Source of the DNA: Suillus spraguei
Lineage: Eukaryota > Basidiomycota > Agaricomycetes > Boletales > Suillaceae
Length of the DNA stretch: 64,000 bases
Direction: 5' to 3'
Assembly: GCA_016800925.1 (NCBI GenBank)
Contig: JABCPU010000359.1
Span: 1-64,000 of the forward strand
In this document: positions 22,692-35,100 of the stretch, in pieces
How positions within the stretch are numbered: the stretch's first letter is position 1
Layout: the number at the start of each line of letters is the position of its first letter
Position numbers and translations under genes: made by a program
The notes under the pieces: model-generated
The model's database searches: none
The model's input: the letters and a program-made list of their open reading frames with translations, nothing else
What the model was told of the DNA's origin: nothing

Positions 22692-24344
22692 TCAAACTAT
22701 GTGTGTCCATGTGTGTTCGGTTGGAAAGTATGGCATTTGATTTTCTGGGTATTTGTTGTCTAGCTCTCTGCAGCATTTGACGAATTCTGGGCATGTGCGA
22801 CTCCAGCTGGTGTGCTGTTGACTATGACAGTTGGTACATCTTGTGGTGTGGTATGAGTTACAGGCTGAAGTGCGGTGTTGATCACCACATGTGCCACAGG
22901 TGTCCTGTGTCGATGTGCAGTTTTTAGTGATGTGATTAAATTTTTGGCACTTAGTGCAGTGTAATGGTTCCTTTTTGTCCTTTCTAATACTGATTCTCTG
23001 GTTTTCTATGCACAGACCCTCCCGGATAATGTTGTTTGCTGTCTGAATGTCGGATACTTGAAGTAGTGCAAAGGCTTTGCATTGCTCTGATGATCGTTTC
23101 ATGGGGGGCTTGATCCATCTGATGGATGTTAGAGTGTTGGCTGGCAGTTGGTTCTCGTTTTCAATGTTGCATAGGAAGTTTGTGTGTTCTATCTGCATTT
23201 GGATGGGTAAGTATTCAAGTATCAATGAGAAATTATGTTGGCGGAACGATACTGTTATATCTAGGTGGCTCTCTAATGTGCTTCTACCAGATGGGTTGTT
23301 TAACCAGGAGGCCAGTCGTTCGGTTTCTAACTCTACTATAATGCCTCCATTGCATAGGGTCATAACCGATCTAATAGATCCTTCCGGAGTGGTGTCGTCT
23401 CTTGCTGCCTCTAGCACGTTCTTGAGTTTGGTCGCTATATCCCGGTTTGAGGTGTTCAGGGGAAGAGTATTTGTCCTGGAAGCGGGTCTAATAAGATTTG
23501 GTGTGCTCTGATTGCAGCGCAGCCTAGTGCTTGGTCCACTTGGGGGAGGATTTCATTGCTACTACTGAGCTGTATGTTGGATGAGAGGCTCCTTGGGTTT
23601 GCGTAGGGTTTCTGGTGATCTGTGAGGAGAGTTGATCGATTTTTTCTTGAGTGGCGTCTAAGGATGGGGTTAGTGTGTGAAGTGCTTTCTGGTAGGTCTC
23701 CACTGAGTCATAGAGTGCATCAGTAGCGTTTTCTATACAGTCTGCTGCAGTCTTGATGTTGTCTTCCTTTTCAGTTCTTTCTCTACTTATGGAGGTGTGA
23801 AGAGTCTTGGCATTCTCTAAGGTTGAGGTGAGAGATTGAGAGGCATTGTGTACCAGTGTGATTTGAGGGGATATGACTGCAATTACATGGTCAACTAATT
23901 TAGCAGTGATGTTGTCGGTGAATTCTTAGAGATTGTTTGCATCAAGCTGTCTTCCATGAGTTTGTCCATGACTGATTGCATGACTTGTTGTGTGACCATC
24001 TGTGCTAGGTTGTTGATTTCCAAGTCCTTCAGTAGGAAAGCCACTGCTCAGATTGCAGCAATGACTGGAGCTGGGGTGGAGATTGACATCTGTGTGATCT
24101 GAAAAAGAGTTGAAGTCAGGTGATTTACTGTAATTGGTTGGCCGATGTGGCATAGCAGTTTGGATTCCAAAAATGTTTCACCACTAGATGCATCCTTGAC
24201 CTTATTTGAAATGGCTTCTATGGTTTCTTGACTGATAAAAGATCTTCGTGTTTGACGAGTGTTAAGACCGTAGGTTGGTGAGGTGGTATGTGAGGTGGGC
24301 AGAACAGATGGTTCCGCACTTGTACTTCTCCTGGCACCTACCAT
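22692..24344 (-). pseudogene. LINE ORF1 (gag-like, CCHC zinc knuckles)
   Basis: The minus-strand frame starts MVGARRSTSAEPS and is recoverable to 22692 through several breaks (around 23420-24050). The C-terminal half is well preserved: ARDDTTPEGSIRSVMTLCNG, SIRWIKPPMKRSSEQCKAFA, then three knuckles (CTKCQKFNHITKNC, CGTCGDQHRTSAC, CTNCHSQQHTSWSRTC). The protein would bind LINE RNA. The middle region, predicted coiled coil in the intact relative at 47.5 kb, is shifted and contains stops. Confidence 0.75.
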
Positions 24345-24495
24345 GTTGGGATTGACACAGGTGTTCTAGTAATGAGGAGGTTAGTTTGAGATGACTTGAG
24401 AGGTTCCACTTAGGGTGGGAGGCGCTGCTGGGCGCAGAGCATACTGTAGAGTACGCTTGTTGACGAGGATTTTCGGGGTCCTAGTCAGGGTACCA

Positions 24496-24512
24496 CTTGG
24501 TTCAGGTCCAAG
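24496..24512 (-). promoter_or_regulatory. LINE 5' UTR hairpin motif (copy 1)
   Basis: Minus-strand CTTGGACCTGAACCAAG, followed by TGGTACC and GACTAGGACCCCG as in copy 2. Confidence 0.6.
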
Positions 24513-24520
24513 AAGCGATT

Positions 24521-25694
24521 TACTCAACTAGTTGACAAAGATCTGATCACCTTCTGTCAATGGAGCACTAGTGTGACAACCAATTATCATTTATTATCAA
24601 GTCTGACCATCAATCAACTAGATGATACAGACTTGATCATCGTCTATCAGTCTGGCACTTCCTTGGCAACACGTTATCATATATTATGAAGTTTGACCAA
24701 CACTCCGCTAACTGACTAAGGTTTATAAACTCCGCCTAGTCATACCACTGACTCCCCGATTTCCTGATGGGCGATTGCCCATGGACTTTCAGTAGAGACA
24801 ACTCAGCAGGAAGCCGTTGTTTGCTCGTCGAACTTAGAACCTTTGAAAATGTTACAATGGCTAACACGTCGAGTTCTAGTAGGCTCCTTGTGGGGGGGTC
24901 AAGTACTAGCCCTACACTTGTTAAGATAAAAGAGCCTGATTATGATTCATTAACTAAGTTGACTGTCCGGAGTGTTCTCGAACTCAAATTTGCCAGCATT
25001 GGCAATCAAGATTTATGGTGCAGCCAGTACTAGTGGTATTGTTAGCTCTGGGTTCCAGGTAGCAAATGCGGAGGCTATACCGCGCCAGCTGTGGAGCGCG
25101 CAAATAATAAGTGTGCAGGTATAACGTCATAGTGCGTGGTAATTCAACCCACTGATGCAACGTCTTAAAAGCTAGCCAACTATAGTATGAGAACGTTCCG
25201 ATCAGCTTTGCTGATGCGGCTGTACTGTGCAACAATCCGACGCAGTACTGCGGTCACTGCCACTGATCCTAGAGCATGACGTACTTACTAGTACTCGTTG
25301 AGCTTTCTTATTTGGATGACACCATACCCGGTCCCAAACATTGGACGACAGCTGCCTCAAGTTTTACTGCAGGCCTGATTGTTACTCCAATGTGAAAAAA
25401 TAATGGAAAGAGGTAATGATCCAGCACTTGGAGTCTGCAAGACTCGCGATCATCACAAACAGAGTTCAGCTGCAGAGTTCCTGTCAAGCGTCTCCTGTAA
25501 CTCTGGACTTGAGTGATACATGACCCATTACGGCGTTTTTTTAGTCCACAGCAATGTCACAAGATAGAATTCCACAATTGTCAGTAAAGTCGCAGTATTA
25601 TTCTACAGCACCAAGGTCATAATTAATTTATGACCTCGACGTCGTCTACAGCTTCCATCTTAACCCACATACCACCCTGCGAGGTAGAACCTGA
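24521..25694. other. No gene seen
   Basis: This intergenic stretch lies between the LINE 5' end and the P450 3' end. Paired TCAACTAGTTGACAAAGATCTG/CAACTAGATGATACAGACTTG-like segments near 24527 and 24616 form a short direct repeat. An 88-codon open frame at 24767 has no recognisable feature. Confidence 0.4.
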
Positions 25695-28266
25695 TTAGAT
25701 GGCTGCGAAGCACCTCAGAGTAAGACTTGCCATGGCATAAAGTGTGAGATGGCTTCTCGGCCTGAATTGCTCGATAGCCTGCCGACCGTATTTCTCAGCC
25801 CACCACGCAGGTGGGCGCATCACGGGCTCAGGGGATAGTGTAACCGCGGAAAATTTTTGCAGCAAACGAATCACCATGAATGACATCTCGTTATATGCAA
25901 ACTGAGGTAAAAAGGGGGGATTAAGAATTGAGGCAATAAGGAATGAGCGACATACTTGTTGCCCTAAGCAAATTCTGGGTCCTGCATTAAATGGCAGGAA
26001 GATGAAAGGATTGGGAATCAGGTATTTCTTCACGCGCTCGTCGAGCCATCTATCCGGATCGAACTCCAATGCTAGAGCACGGGGTCCGATTGAATCGATA
26101 ATGTATGTGTAAACGAATTAGTCTTACTTACCATCTGGTCCCCATAGATCTGTTCTCCGGTGCATGAGGAACACTGAATAGGAGATCCTGAAATTGTTCA
26201 AGTAATCACGCAATGAATCCAAATGATCGAATATGATGCATACGTGGTTCCCCGTGGGATAAACAGTGGCTTCTTCTCGTGTTCGGGGGATGTCAGTGTG
26301 GTATCGTGGATGTTTTCCCTAAAAGCTGGTCAAGTATAGCATCTTCAACGTAGCCTAAAAGTGTACCTCACATCAAAGGGGCTAGGTGGTTGTGGTATGA
26401 TGAAAAGTGCGTCTTGACGTCAAATTCAACTACTTACACAGCAGGAAAAAGGCGCAGTGTTTCTAAAATAGGTGAGCAATATCCCCACGAGCGATGGGAA
26501 ACGAGTGTATGCACCATTGAGGACGGCTCTGAGATACTTCATTTCTCTGATATCATCATATGTGGGTCTGCGAGTTAGCCCAACCTTCATTATGATTTCT
26601 TCCCTGAGCCGAGTGAGAACCTCTGGATGCATTGCCAACAAGTAAACAACCGATGTTAATGTTGAGGCCGTCTAATGATGATCCTTTGTTACAGATCAGG
26701 ATGATTCAAAGGTGATGGAAGCTTACCGTATCTCTTCCGGCCAGCAATATATTTAATGTCTCGTCTTTGATAATTTTGAAATCTACAAAAGCATATTTTA
26801 ACCATAGATATGCCGTAGAAACATACTATCTCACCTGTCGTCAAATTAACGAGATGGTCCACAAGGGTTTGGTCGTCTGCGAAGTCATTTTTGTCAAATT
26901 CACCAGTCGTACTATGCTTCTCCAGAACATCTTTGAGGATCGGATCTAAGAATGCGTTTACCACTTTCATATGCTGGGCTGTGTCATCAGCAAGAATTTC
27001 AGTGAGTGGCCAAATCTGCCCGAGATAAATACGCCGATTTATCGCCTGTTGAGCTTCAGAGAAAGCATATGCGAAGGCTGTGGCGGTGTCGTCTCCTTGA
27101 ATTGCATCTGTGGATTCCGTTGCGCTACAGGGGTAAGGGAGTCCAGCTGAAAGTGAATTGATACAATGTCCAAATAGGAACTCTGAAGCAGAGTCAAGCG
27201 TAAATCTGGAGATGAGATCCTGTAGTATGATTAAAAGATGACAGAATGTTAGCTTGAAGGAACCGTACTTGGAAGTCGATTGCGAAGCCCGCCCTGAAAC
27301 GTTCCTTCGCCAAAGTGATAGCATGATCCGCATGACGGTCAAAGATATCAAAGTGACTTATCCGATCATGATTGAAGAAAGGGCGTGTCATGGTTCGGTG
27401 AAGCCTAGCAATACATCTAAGATTCCCCATCAGAGGTGATCTTCAAATTCATGGCTCACTTCCAAATTTCACCTGGTGGTACAACCAATTGGTCAATCGG
27501 TCATAACAAAAAGGCCGGTGAATGCACGCTTACCATCCGAATTAAATACGCCCGTTCCAAGGACAGAGTCAGCTGCTTCTCTGAACTTGGCACCTGCATC
27601 AAGTCACATGTCACATGTCAACAAAAGGCCCATCTAAGGTGCATACCTTTAACATAACTATCGAAGTCAGTTGCAAGAATAGTCTATGAGGTGTTCGATT
27701 ATAAGATATTTTCTAATATACATTGAAGCTTGCCCTGATGTGTTGCGGCTCCGTGGTCATGATGAGGTCCTCCCAGAAAAAATAACAATTGATAGTCGGC
27801 CCGAGTATCTTCATTTCGTCCTCTAAACCTCGTCCTAGATAGAAGTATAATTCTGTAAAGCACGAACATGAAATACATGAACGGAGACTATACCTAGGTA
27901 TTCATTCTCGGACCTCAGGACTATGCTCACTACCTTGTCCAGATTTCCAGGCCATTTCCCCTGCATACGAGGAACAAGTCTGGCGCCGAGTCGATTGGCT
28001 TTTCGTCGTTGCGATCTCTCATCTGCAAGAACGCATGCCGCAAACCCGAGAGGCACTGCACCCAAAACAGCTGCAGATATGAACCATGGAGAAAGCCGGA
28101 CGCCTCTTAGAGAGGCCAGGCGGACTAAGATAATGACGGAGGAAGCGGCCGGGACAACAACAGAAAGTAAGCCCCGTGCGAGGTAGGCTACGCCAGGACT
28201 GACCAAGATCGGGACATAGCTTGGATTTTTTACTAGTTGGTGACCCAGAGTGGCAAAAACAACCAA
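25695..28266 (-). CDS. Cytochrome P450, CYP63-like
   Basis: A multi-exon monooxygenase on the minus strand. An N-terminal hydrophobic region ([19 protein letters not shown] and a second anchor [19 protein letters not shown]) suggests the ER membrane. It is followed by the C-helix [27 protein letters not shown], the I-helix [11 protein letters not shown], the K-helix ETLR (exons joined at 26466), [34 protein letters not shown] and the heme loop [15 protein letters not shown] with cysteine codon 25968-25970. This order matches fungal CYP63 enzymes, which oxidise alkanes, fatty acids and aromatics. The intron at 27684-27733 has a GC donor. No ATG lies in frame before NPSYVPILV (codon at 28227) down from the previous stop, so the start is in an undetected exon or has been lost. 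Catalytic motifs are intact. Confidence 0.82.
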
Positions 28267-28411
28267 GGAGTATTGGCACTACACAGATGATAGTTACAGT
28301 GGGTGTCCAAGTCGCTGATGCTAATAAGTATTCACACCAAAAACTGCGGTTGACAACCACTGCGTTCCCTATCGTTCTGTACGCCACGTAGTGTTGTGGG
28401 CAGAAGTCCGC

Positions 28412-28479
28412 CATTCTGCCAGCCGGTTTGGCAGAACCGGTTCTGCCGAGCAGATGGGCTGGCAGAATCCGGCAGAATG
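28412..28479. repeat. Short palindromic GGCAGAA repeat
   Basis: A 68-bp stretch starts CATTCTGCC and ends GGCAGAATG, with inner copies of GGCAGAACCGGTTCTGCC, itself a perfect inverted repeat. It is probably a miniature inverted-repeat element or its footprint, upstream of the P450 gene. Confidence 0.65.
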
Positions 28480-28837
28480 TCAAACTGCAGCCCTGATAAC
28501 TTCCTCACCTTATATAGCCATAGTAACCAACCAGCTTTCTCCATCAATTGCACTTCCTTTGTAGAGAAAAAAATTAGTTGTACAGCCTGTACTACGTTAT
28601 CACAGACAATCGTTTATGCGATTACACAATGCCTCCTGCCACTGCAGTTAACGGACGCCCTTTATAACTGGCAATTTCATCAGGAAAACCTCAACTTACT
28701 TAATCAGACTTTTTTGGACTTTTCACGACGTATCGTAACTCGTTCTTCTTAGAATCAGGCGTTGAGAACGCCCAGAACGCTGGTGAGCGCAGTGCTGGTG
28801 CTGAGTTTTTCGGGGTGCTACTTGGTAAGGGTCCAAT
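28480..28837. other. Junction DNA before duplication block 2
   Basis: No gene is seen. Block 2 homology starts abruptly at about 28838. Confidence 0.4.
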
Positions 28838-29602
28838 TGAACAGTGCGTTTATGAAATATACGAGCACCTCTCCTGGTTAACAATATTTGCAGAGTCTGG
28901 AATCATTATCGACAATGAAGCCATATTGCTCGACTCTCGTGATGTTCCCTATGCGAAACTTTATGTGGGATGCTCGCCCAAGCAGAATTGCTACTATATC
29001 GACACGAGTTAACAGAGTTCAGCCTTTTATCTTGGTTTAAAGGCCAACGGAGACAAGTTCTCTAAAGCTATTGCAGCCCCACCTAGGGCGAAACCTGTCC
29101 CTAAGGACCGAAAACCGGATTGGGTCGTCCGAGACAAGACCACACCAGAACAAGCCCTGATTTATAGGCTGAGCGGTGATTACAACCCTCTGCACATTGG
29201 TAGGCTCTTTGTACATGTAAGGGATTTTTCTCAGCCTGAGCTGTCTATCAGACCCGGAACTTGGCAAAGTGATGGGCTTTGGTGGTGTTATTTTGCATGG
29301 GTTGTCAAGTTATGGGTTCGCTGCAAGAGGGTCAATTCAGGCGATAGCCAACGGGAATTCTCGTGCCCTGACCGTCTTTGGCGCAAGGTTCACGTCGCCT
29401 GTAAAACCTGGCGATGAGCTCGAGACGTCAGCATGGGAAGTTGAACGGCACCTCAGAAATTACGTTTATCACGAAGAATCTGACATCTGGCAAAGTGAGA
29501 TACTTGTCATTCTATCCCTTGTCTTGTCCTGAACAGTTGGCGCAGGCTGCATTGGGCAATAGTGTTGCCTTCATCAAAAAGGCAGAAAAGAGCAAGTTGT
29601 AG
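28838..29602 (+). pseudogene. MaoC-type dehydratase, copy 2, 5'-truncated
   Basis: Homology to copy 1 begins in the intron preceding the AGTCTGGAATC exon, so the first six exons (the first hotdog domain) are absent. The remaining exons keep KPDWVVRDKT, YRLSGDYNPLHI, GGVILHGLSSYGFAAR and the KSKL end. An 11-bp deletion at about 29443 (copy 1 GGACTTGGTCC) shifts the frame after SAWEV. It cannot make a working enzyme. Confidence 0.85.
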
Positions 29603-29766
29603 TCGAGAGTTGCTGTTTGTTATGTTGGAGGTATGTATATATATTGACTTGTGCTTATCTAAACCCTTATCAATTCGTACATGTAACTTTACAATCTTCG
29701 CGACTCATCTGCAACATCGCCGTTCCTATTGTTTTCTTGTTCAATTCTGCGGCAACCTAATGACTC

Positions 29767-31114
29767 CTAGAGAGAGCCATTCTCAAGCTTCGTCCTCAAC
29801 ACCCTTGCCCGATCTAAAACGGTATCAACTTGAAGATAACAACCCTTGAGCCATCGATCCATCTCGCCATCTGCACCCACACGGCCATCGTTAGTGAACG
29901 AAGTGCGTGCGTGCAAAACCCGTCGATTGTCGAACAGGACGGCATCACCCTCACGCAGGGTATAATGTAGAATGTTCATAGGGTCCTCAAGCATAGTAGC
30001 GTAGCGTCCCAGGGCATCGTACAATGCGGGAGTTGAATCTAATAGTAGGGGAGCTTGGAAAGGCGGGGCATAATTAATGGACTTTATTTCTGGCACGCTG
30101 GGCGCAGAGGTCGGTGAGCCAGTGCCTATTGCTGCAGGCAACGAAGCGAGTTCGATGGTAGGGTGTTCATAATGAAGATGATGACCATCATTGACGTAAT
30201 GGAATGGAACCGGTGTGGTAGCCAGAATATCAAAGTCCACTGGATGGGTCTTGTACAACGTCTCTGCAGCGTGGAGACCATCAACAAAACGCGAAATACC
30301 GCCTGAGACACGATTGCGAATGCAATGGAGAATCTGATATCGAGGAGGGTGTTGGAAGTATCTGTCAGATAATTAGAGCCTTCTCGACACAGCGTACCGA
30401 AACTACATACAGAAGATCCATGTGCACACCTAAGTCAAGATTGGTAAAAGCGATATTTTTGCTGTTACGGATGTTCTTGACATCCCACAGTCTCCCATAG
30501 AAGGTTTCGCGCACTTCGCCGAACATATCAGCAAGTTTACGGACCTCGCATGTTTCGTCTGTGTTCTCGGTGCTCGGGACACCTGTGAGGAAGAGTAGTC
30601 CATAGCGGGTAAGCTGAGTGATGGCAGCTAGTAGCTGGGAAGGCTTCTTTATAGCTTCGTAGGTCATGTAGAGGTCAGGTACTTTGGATATGGTAGATAC
30701 ATCCCAAGATATCGGCTGCACATCTTTGTGAAATGAAGACAGTCGTTGAGCAGATGAGTGGCGTTCCAAGAAAGAATGCTCGTAAAACGATTTGTGATCA
30801 TCTGCCCATTCGACGTGTATGCCACTGTCCTTGAAAGTTACGCCATGAGGAATGGGACGAACATCAGCAGGAATATCCGATGTCCTATGAAGTTTCTGAG
30901 ATGTAGAAGGATGCACGCAAGCTGCACATTGGCAGGCGTCTCGCAGCCACCTATGAGGAAAAGAAGCGCCGAGTGCAGGAACAATCAGCTGTGAATCCGT
31001 TGTCTGGACTCTGGCTTCGGTATATAGACGGCGGAAGGAAGGAATGATCTGTCTGGACAAGCCTGGAGTTAGCAACTGATGTGTACGCAGACCGCACTGA
31101 TATCCTAAGTTCAT
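29767..31114 (-). CDS. TauD/gamma-butyrobetaine dioxygenase-like, copy 2
   Basis: Exons 31114-30411 and 30361-29767 give 432 residues, the same length and intron site as copy 1. All ligands are present: N-domain CQCAAC, HMDLL, and RRVLHARTSF. Differences from copy 1 are scattered replacements (for example ADMFGEV for ASMFGEV, and GVPSTENTDETCEV for GVPNTENTNKGCEL), so the frame has been kept while drifting. The upstream 1 kb is also shared with copy 1. Expected function is as for copy 1. The neighbouring dehydratase copy is dead, so the two genes no longer work as a pair here. Confidence 0.85.
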
Positions 31115-32165
31115 CTTTGTTAGAGTTTAAGACGCGAAACACTCTAGGAAAGTATAGTAAGAGACGGCGGGACAACGAGAGACTAGATACCATACCTCGG
31201 GCCTCAGCACTGATGTTTGAAGTTAATGGCTGAGATATGAAGATAAGAGACGACGCGAATTATATAGTGCAAACACACGTAATAAGAATCAGAAGAACTA
31301 TGTTATGAAGGTTCAATATTCAATTGTGACCCCATGACCATGACCAAAACAGCCTAGACAAATTACAAGTCCAACACACCTCTCTAGAAGGCACGTACCG
31401 TCATCATTTATGCAAACAGCTGTAATTTAGTTTATACACGGGTAATTGGACGAGTCTGTCCTACAGCAGACTTGTTTTTCCGTCGATTCTTCCCGTTTCT
31501 GTGTCCTTGGCCTCGCCCTTCGTCCCTGCAGCATTTTCGCTTTGCAATTCGGCATGACAATCATGCCGTGTTCTCATCGTAGCAGCGCGAGCACTAATCT
31601 CCGACTCAGCCGACCTATCCAAGAGCATCTACAACAGTAAACACGACCGGGCGTGGTCAGCAAGCCAGGATTGCAACCATATATAGAACAAGGAAGCATT
31701 CTAAAACGCGGCAGACACTTGGAGCAGTATAAGGGATCATAAAGCAGATAGTATGCTTGGGTAGCATGGTCCATATCAAGGGTAGACGATTGGCAACATC
31801 CAGAACGTGTGCATGGATTCTCCTTTAGAAACACAATAAGTGTGCAACGCCTTGAGATGGTAAGGATGAGTACAAGAGTTACTCAGTGCAGTTTTGAGAA
31901 GACATCGTCAATAGAGGTTTAGAGGTTACAGAACCCGACTAGGGAGCCAACCTGGTCACAAATTAGCGAATGCTAAAAGCGAAACGCACACTTCTAATGG
32001 AAGAGATCACAGCTAAATAACCGAGCAGCAGTAATAACAACAGAATAATTAGTGGCCACTGAGGACGGCAGAAGGGACGACAGAACACAAGGTGCGAGGC
32101 GAAAGAAAATTACAACACCAGTGATCTGAGGCACGTGATGTGCAGTACACAGCACAGCTGCAATA

Positions 32166-35100
32166 CTATGCCTCACGGTGGAATCGTCACCCCCGAAAGT
32201 CGTCAGTCACACTTTTGTCACAGCAGTTCACTGCTGCCGCTTTCAAATTCCGCTCGGCAACGCCTAAAAAAATTGTTACAGGTCAAAAATTATGATTGGT
32301 TGGTGTGACGTGGAGTATTGTAGGGGATGTGGTTGTAATTATAATGGCTGTATGGTGCAGGAAATGCTCATGAGAATGAGAACTATGTGGTCCATGATGA
32401 GGCAAATGAACTTGATGCTGGTGTGAAGTAAAATGTCCGGAAAATTGCTGAGATGCTGGTATGTTGCTGCGAGTTGGATGTACAGGAGGATTGTAAGGTA
32501 TTTCATGGCGTGGATCAGGACTATTTATGTTAGAATCATTAGGATGTTCGCGAGAAGAATAATGAGAGCTATTGGCAGGTAGTGCTGGAATGGGTGGAAT
32601 TTCAATGAGTGCAGCGCTGATGGTAGTTGAATTGTCAGTTGCTGATGTGGCGTTTCTCGCGCGCGTTCTGCCATTGCCAAACAGAGCTGAAAATCGTGGG
32701 TTGTTGGCCAGATGAGCATTAGGTGGGTCGGCAATGTACTCCTTGATTCTCGAAGTGAGAGTTGCAACGGTCCCCTCGCGAGAAAGCCCCAGAGCGCCAG
32801 CAATGGCGATAAAATCATCCTTGAGTCGATAAGAAGATAAGGCATCAAAGGTTTTCGTTGTGATGTCGTGCTCGATTCGAGTAAGTCGAGTGCTGTCATC
32901 AGCCTTTTTCTTGGCTTGCTTCTCGGCTTCGGCTTTCTCCTTCTCGCGTTGTTCTGCTTCATGTTTATTAAAATCTTCCTCGAGTTCGGGCAGTGTGACG
33001 AAGCGCGATCGTAATTTGACGGATTTCCTCGTCCGTTTCTTCTTCTGATTGGCCAGCTGTGTGTTTGACTTGGATAATGCTCGCTGCCCAAGCGTACAAT
33101 GTGCGTTCGCAGATTGGAGCTGCGCGGTAAGCATTCGGATGATTTCAAGGAGTTTTTTATTGTCGTGATACATCCGCTGAAGTTGGTTCCACAGTGCATC
33201 CTTGGATAAAGACATGGCATGGCTGTAAGGGGGCAGGAAAGGGACTGGGAGAGGTTCTGATAATGGTGAGGAAGACCGGGTGACATGAGTAGCAGATTCG
33301 TTGCTGTGCGTTGTTGAGGAGGATGCCAGTGGCTGGGGAGAAGATTGTATTGAGACGGGTGCAGCTGCTAGCTCCGGATCATCAGTTGTGGTCACGTCAG
33401 CGGTATTTTCTTCATCGGTCTCCTGTTCGTCTATGTCTATGCTCTCACCATCAGATTCCAGCTCAATGTCACTGCCGTTTCCATCTTCCGAGTCCTCCGA
33501 GTCATTGCCGGGGATATAATCTTCATCAACATCCATTTCCGTGTCACTTGTGAAGGAAAACGGTGAGGATGGAACTTCAGTAGGATAAGATGGTGGCATG
33601 TGGGCTTTGGATGATGACGCCATGCTTGGTGCAAAATCTCGCTCCGTGAAAACTGAAGGGTCAAGGGGTACAATCCAGTCTTTTTGAACGCGTTTTTGAT
33701 GAGCTCGGGAGTGATGGCATTCTGGGTGGACATATATTCATGAATGAAATTGTAACGATCGATTTCGATGCCCTCAGCGAGACGTTTATCACAGTGCTTG
33801 GACCAGGCACGTTGCACAGATGAAAATACGTTCACATCAAGTGGCTGCATTTTATGGGTCACCTTCGAAGGGAATGCATGACAGATGACACCATGCTTAT
33901 ATGCGGCCCTCTTCATCTTGTCCGTTTCATGTGAGTCATGCCCATCATAGGTAAGAACAATGGGTTTTTCTGGATCGACACGGTGTTTCTCTGCGAAAGG
34001 AACAAAGAGTTCTGAGAACCACTTTTCGGCAATCTCACGATCTGTCCATCCTGATGGTGATGTCGAGAAGCTGTTTCATTAAGTTCACTAGATAAGACCA
34101 CAGTAATCAGATGATCATGTTCACTCACCCTCCAACTTGATCTTTGAGATCTCGTAGGTCCGGAGGTGGCCCATCAGTAAGAACAAACCAGGGTGGCATT
34201 CTAACTCCTGCAGCAGAAATGCACTCGATAATTGTTACAAGCTCTAGGTTATCACTGTGCGTCCGGTACCGATTCACATCCTCTCTAGCAAAGATGAACT
34301 TGCTTCCATCATTCTTCCTTCCACCCCCATCTGATTACCCTTTTCATCCATATTCCAATGATGCTCTGGCGGAATGCCCTTATATTTGACCTCGAGCTGC
34401 TTCCGCATGTCAAAGAACTCCCCAATCGTAGCCTTGTTGAAGTTCTGGCTGCGCTTGGGATCTAGCCCACGTGGTTTTGACATACAAAGAGCAGGGTGCC
34501 GGCGTAGAAAGCCATAGTGCCAGTTGTGTCCTGGATAATGACCAGTGAGATCAAAAACCTGAGCACGTAACTGCTTTGGGTGAAGAGGCTTGGCCATTGA
34601 TGAATTAAGGTTGCACCAGTCGAGAATGGTCTGCTCTTGTGCAGGCGTGAGGATCTGCTGACCTACAAGTGCCTCGCGACGTGGTTTATGTTCCCCTGAG
34701 TACCGTTCACCCAAAGTTGTGCGAGGTATCTAGTTTGATAAAATCATGAGAGTTATTAAAACAGTGACTCGGAGAGGGCAAAATACTAGCTTACATTATT
34801 GGCCAATGCGGCTTCTTTGATGGTCTTGTAGACCTTGGTTGTAATCCCTGGATGGCAGTCTGGATCCGCTGCTCATAAGTGGGATCACGCGACTCTCGTG
34901 ATTTGCCTTTTGGGCGAACCATGCCTGAATGTGTCAGCTCACTGAAAAGTCGTCACAGCCAGTCAACAGCCAGTGGTAGTATTTTTTAGAACTCCGCCAC
35001 GGCAGCGCTCGGCTGGCTGTCACCAGCGTGACTTTGACGGCTTTCAATGAACTTCACCGTTTCTTAATAAAAATTGATCGTTCAACCTCGCAATGAAAGG

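Larger units (their letters stand above)
18480..24520 (-). mobile_element. Tad-like LINE retrotransposon, copy 1 (decayed)
   Basis: Minus-strand order is 5' UTR (24520-24345), ORF1 with three CCHC knuckles, ORF2 with APE-type endonuclease, reverse transcriptase and RNase H. RNase H downstream of RT is the Tad-group plan. The 5' UTR shares CTTGGACCTGAACCAAG and GACTAGGACCCCG with the LINE at 47.4 kb. The element is interrupted at 18950-19856 and its 3' end abuts the palindrome at 18479. Confidence 0.85.
28838..32157. repeat. Segmental duplication, block 2
   Basis: Counterpart of 3445-6790. The right edge runs up to the transposon's left terminal region (AGCACAG followed by CTGCAATA), so the transposon marks the junction with block 3. 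Confidence 0.85.
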
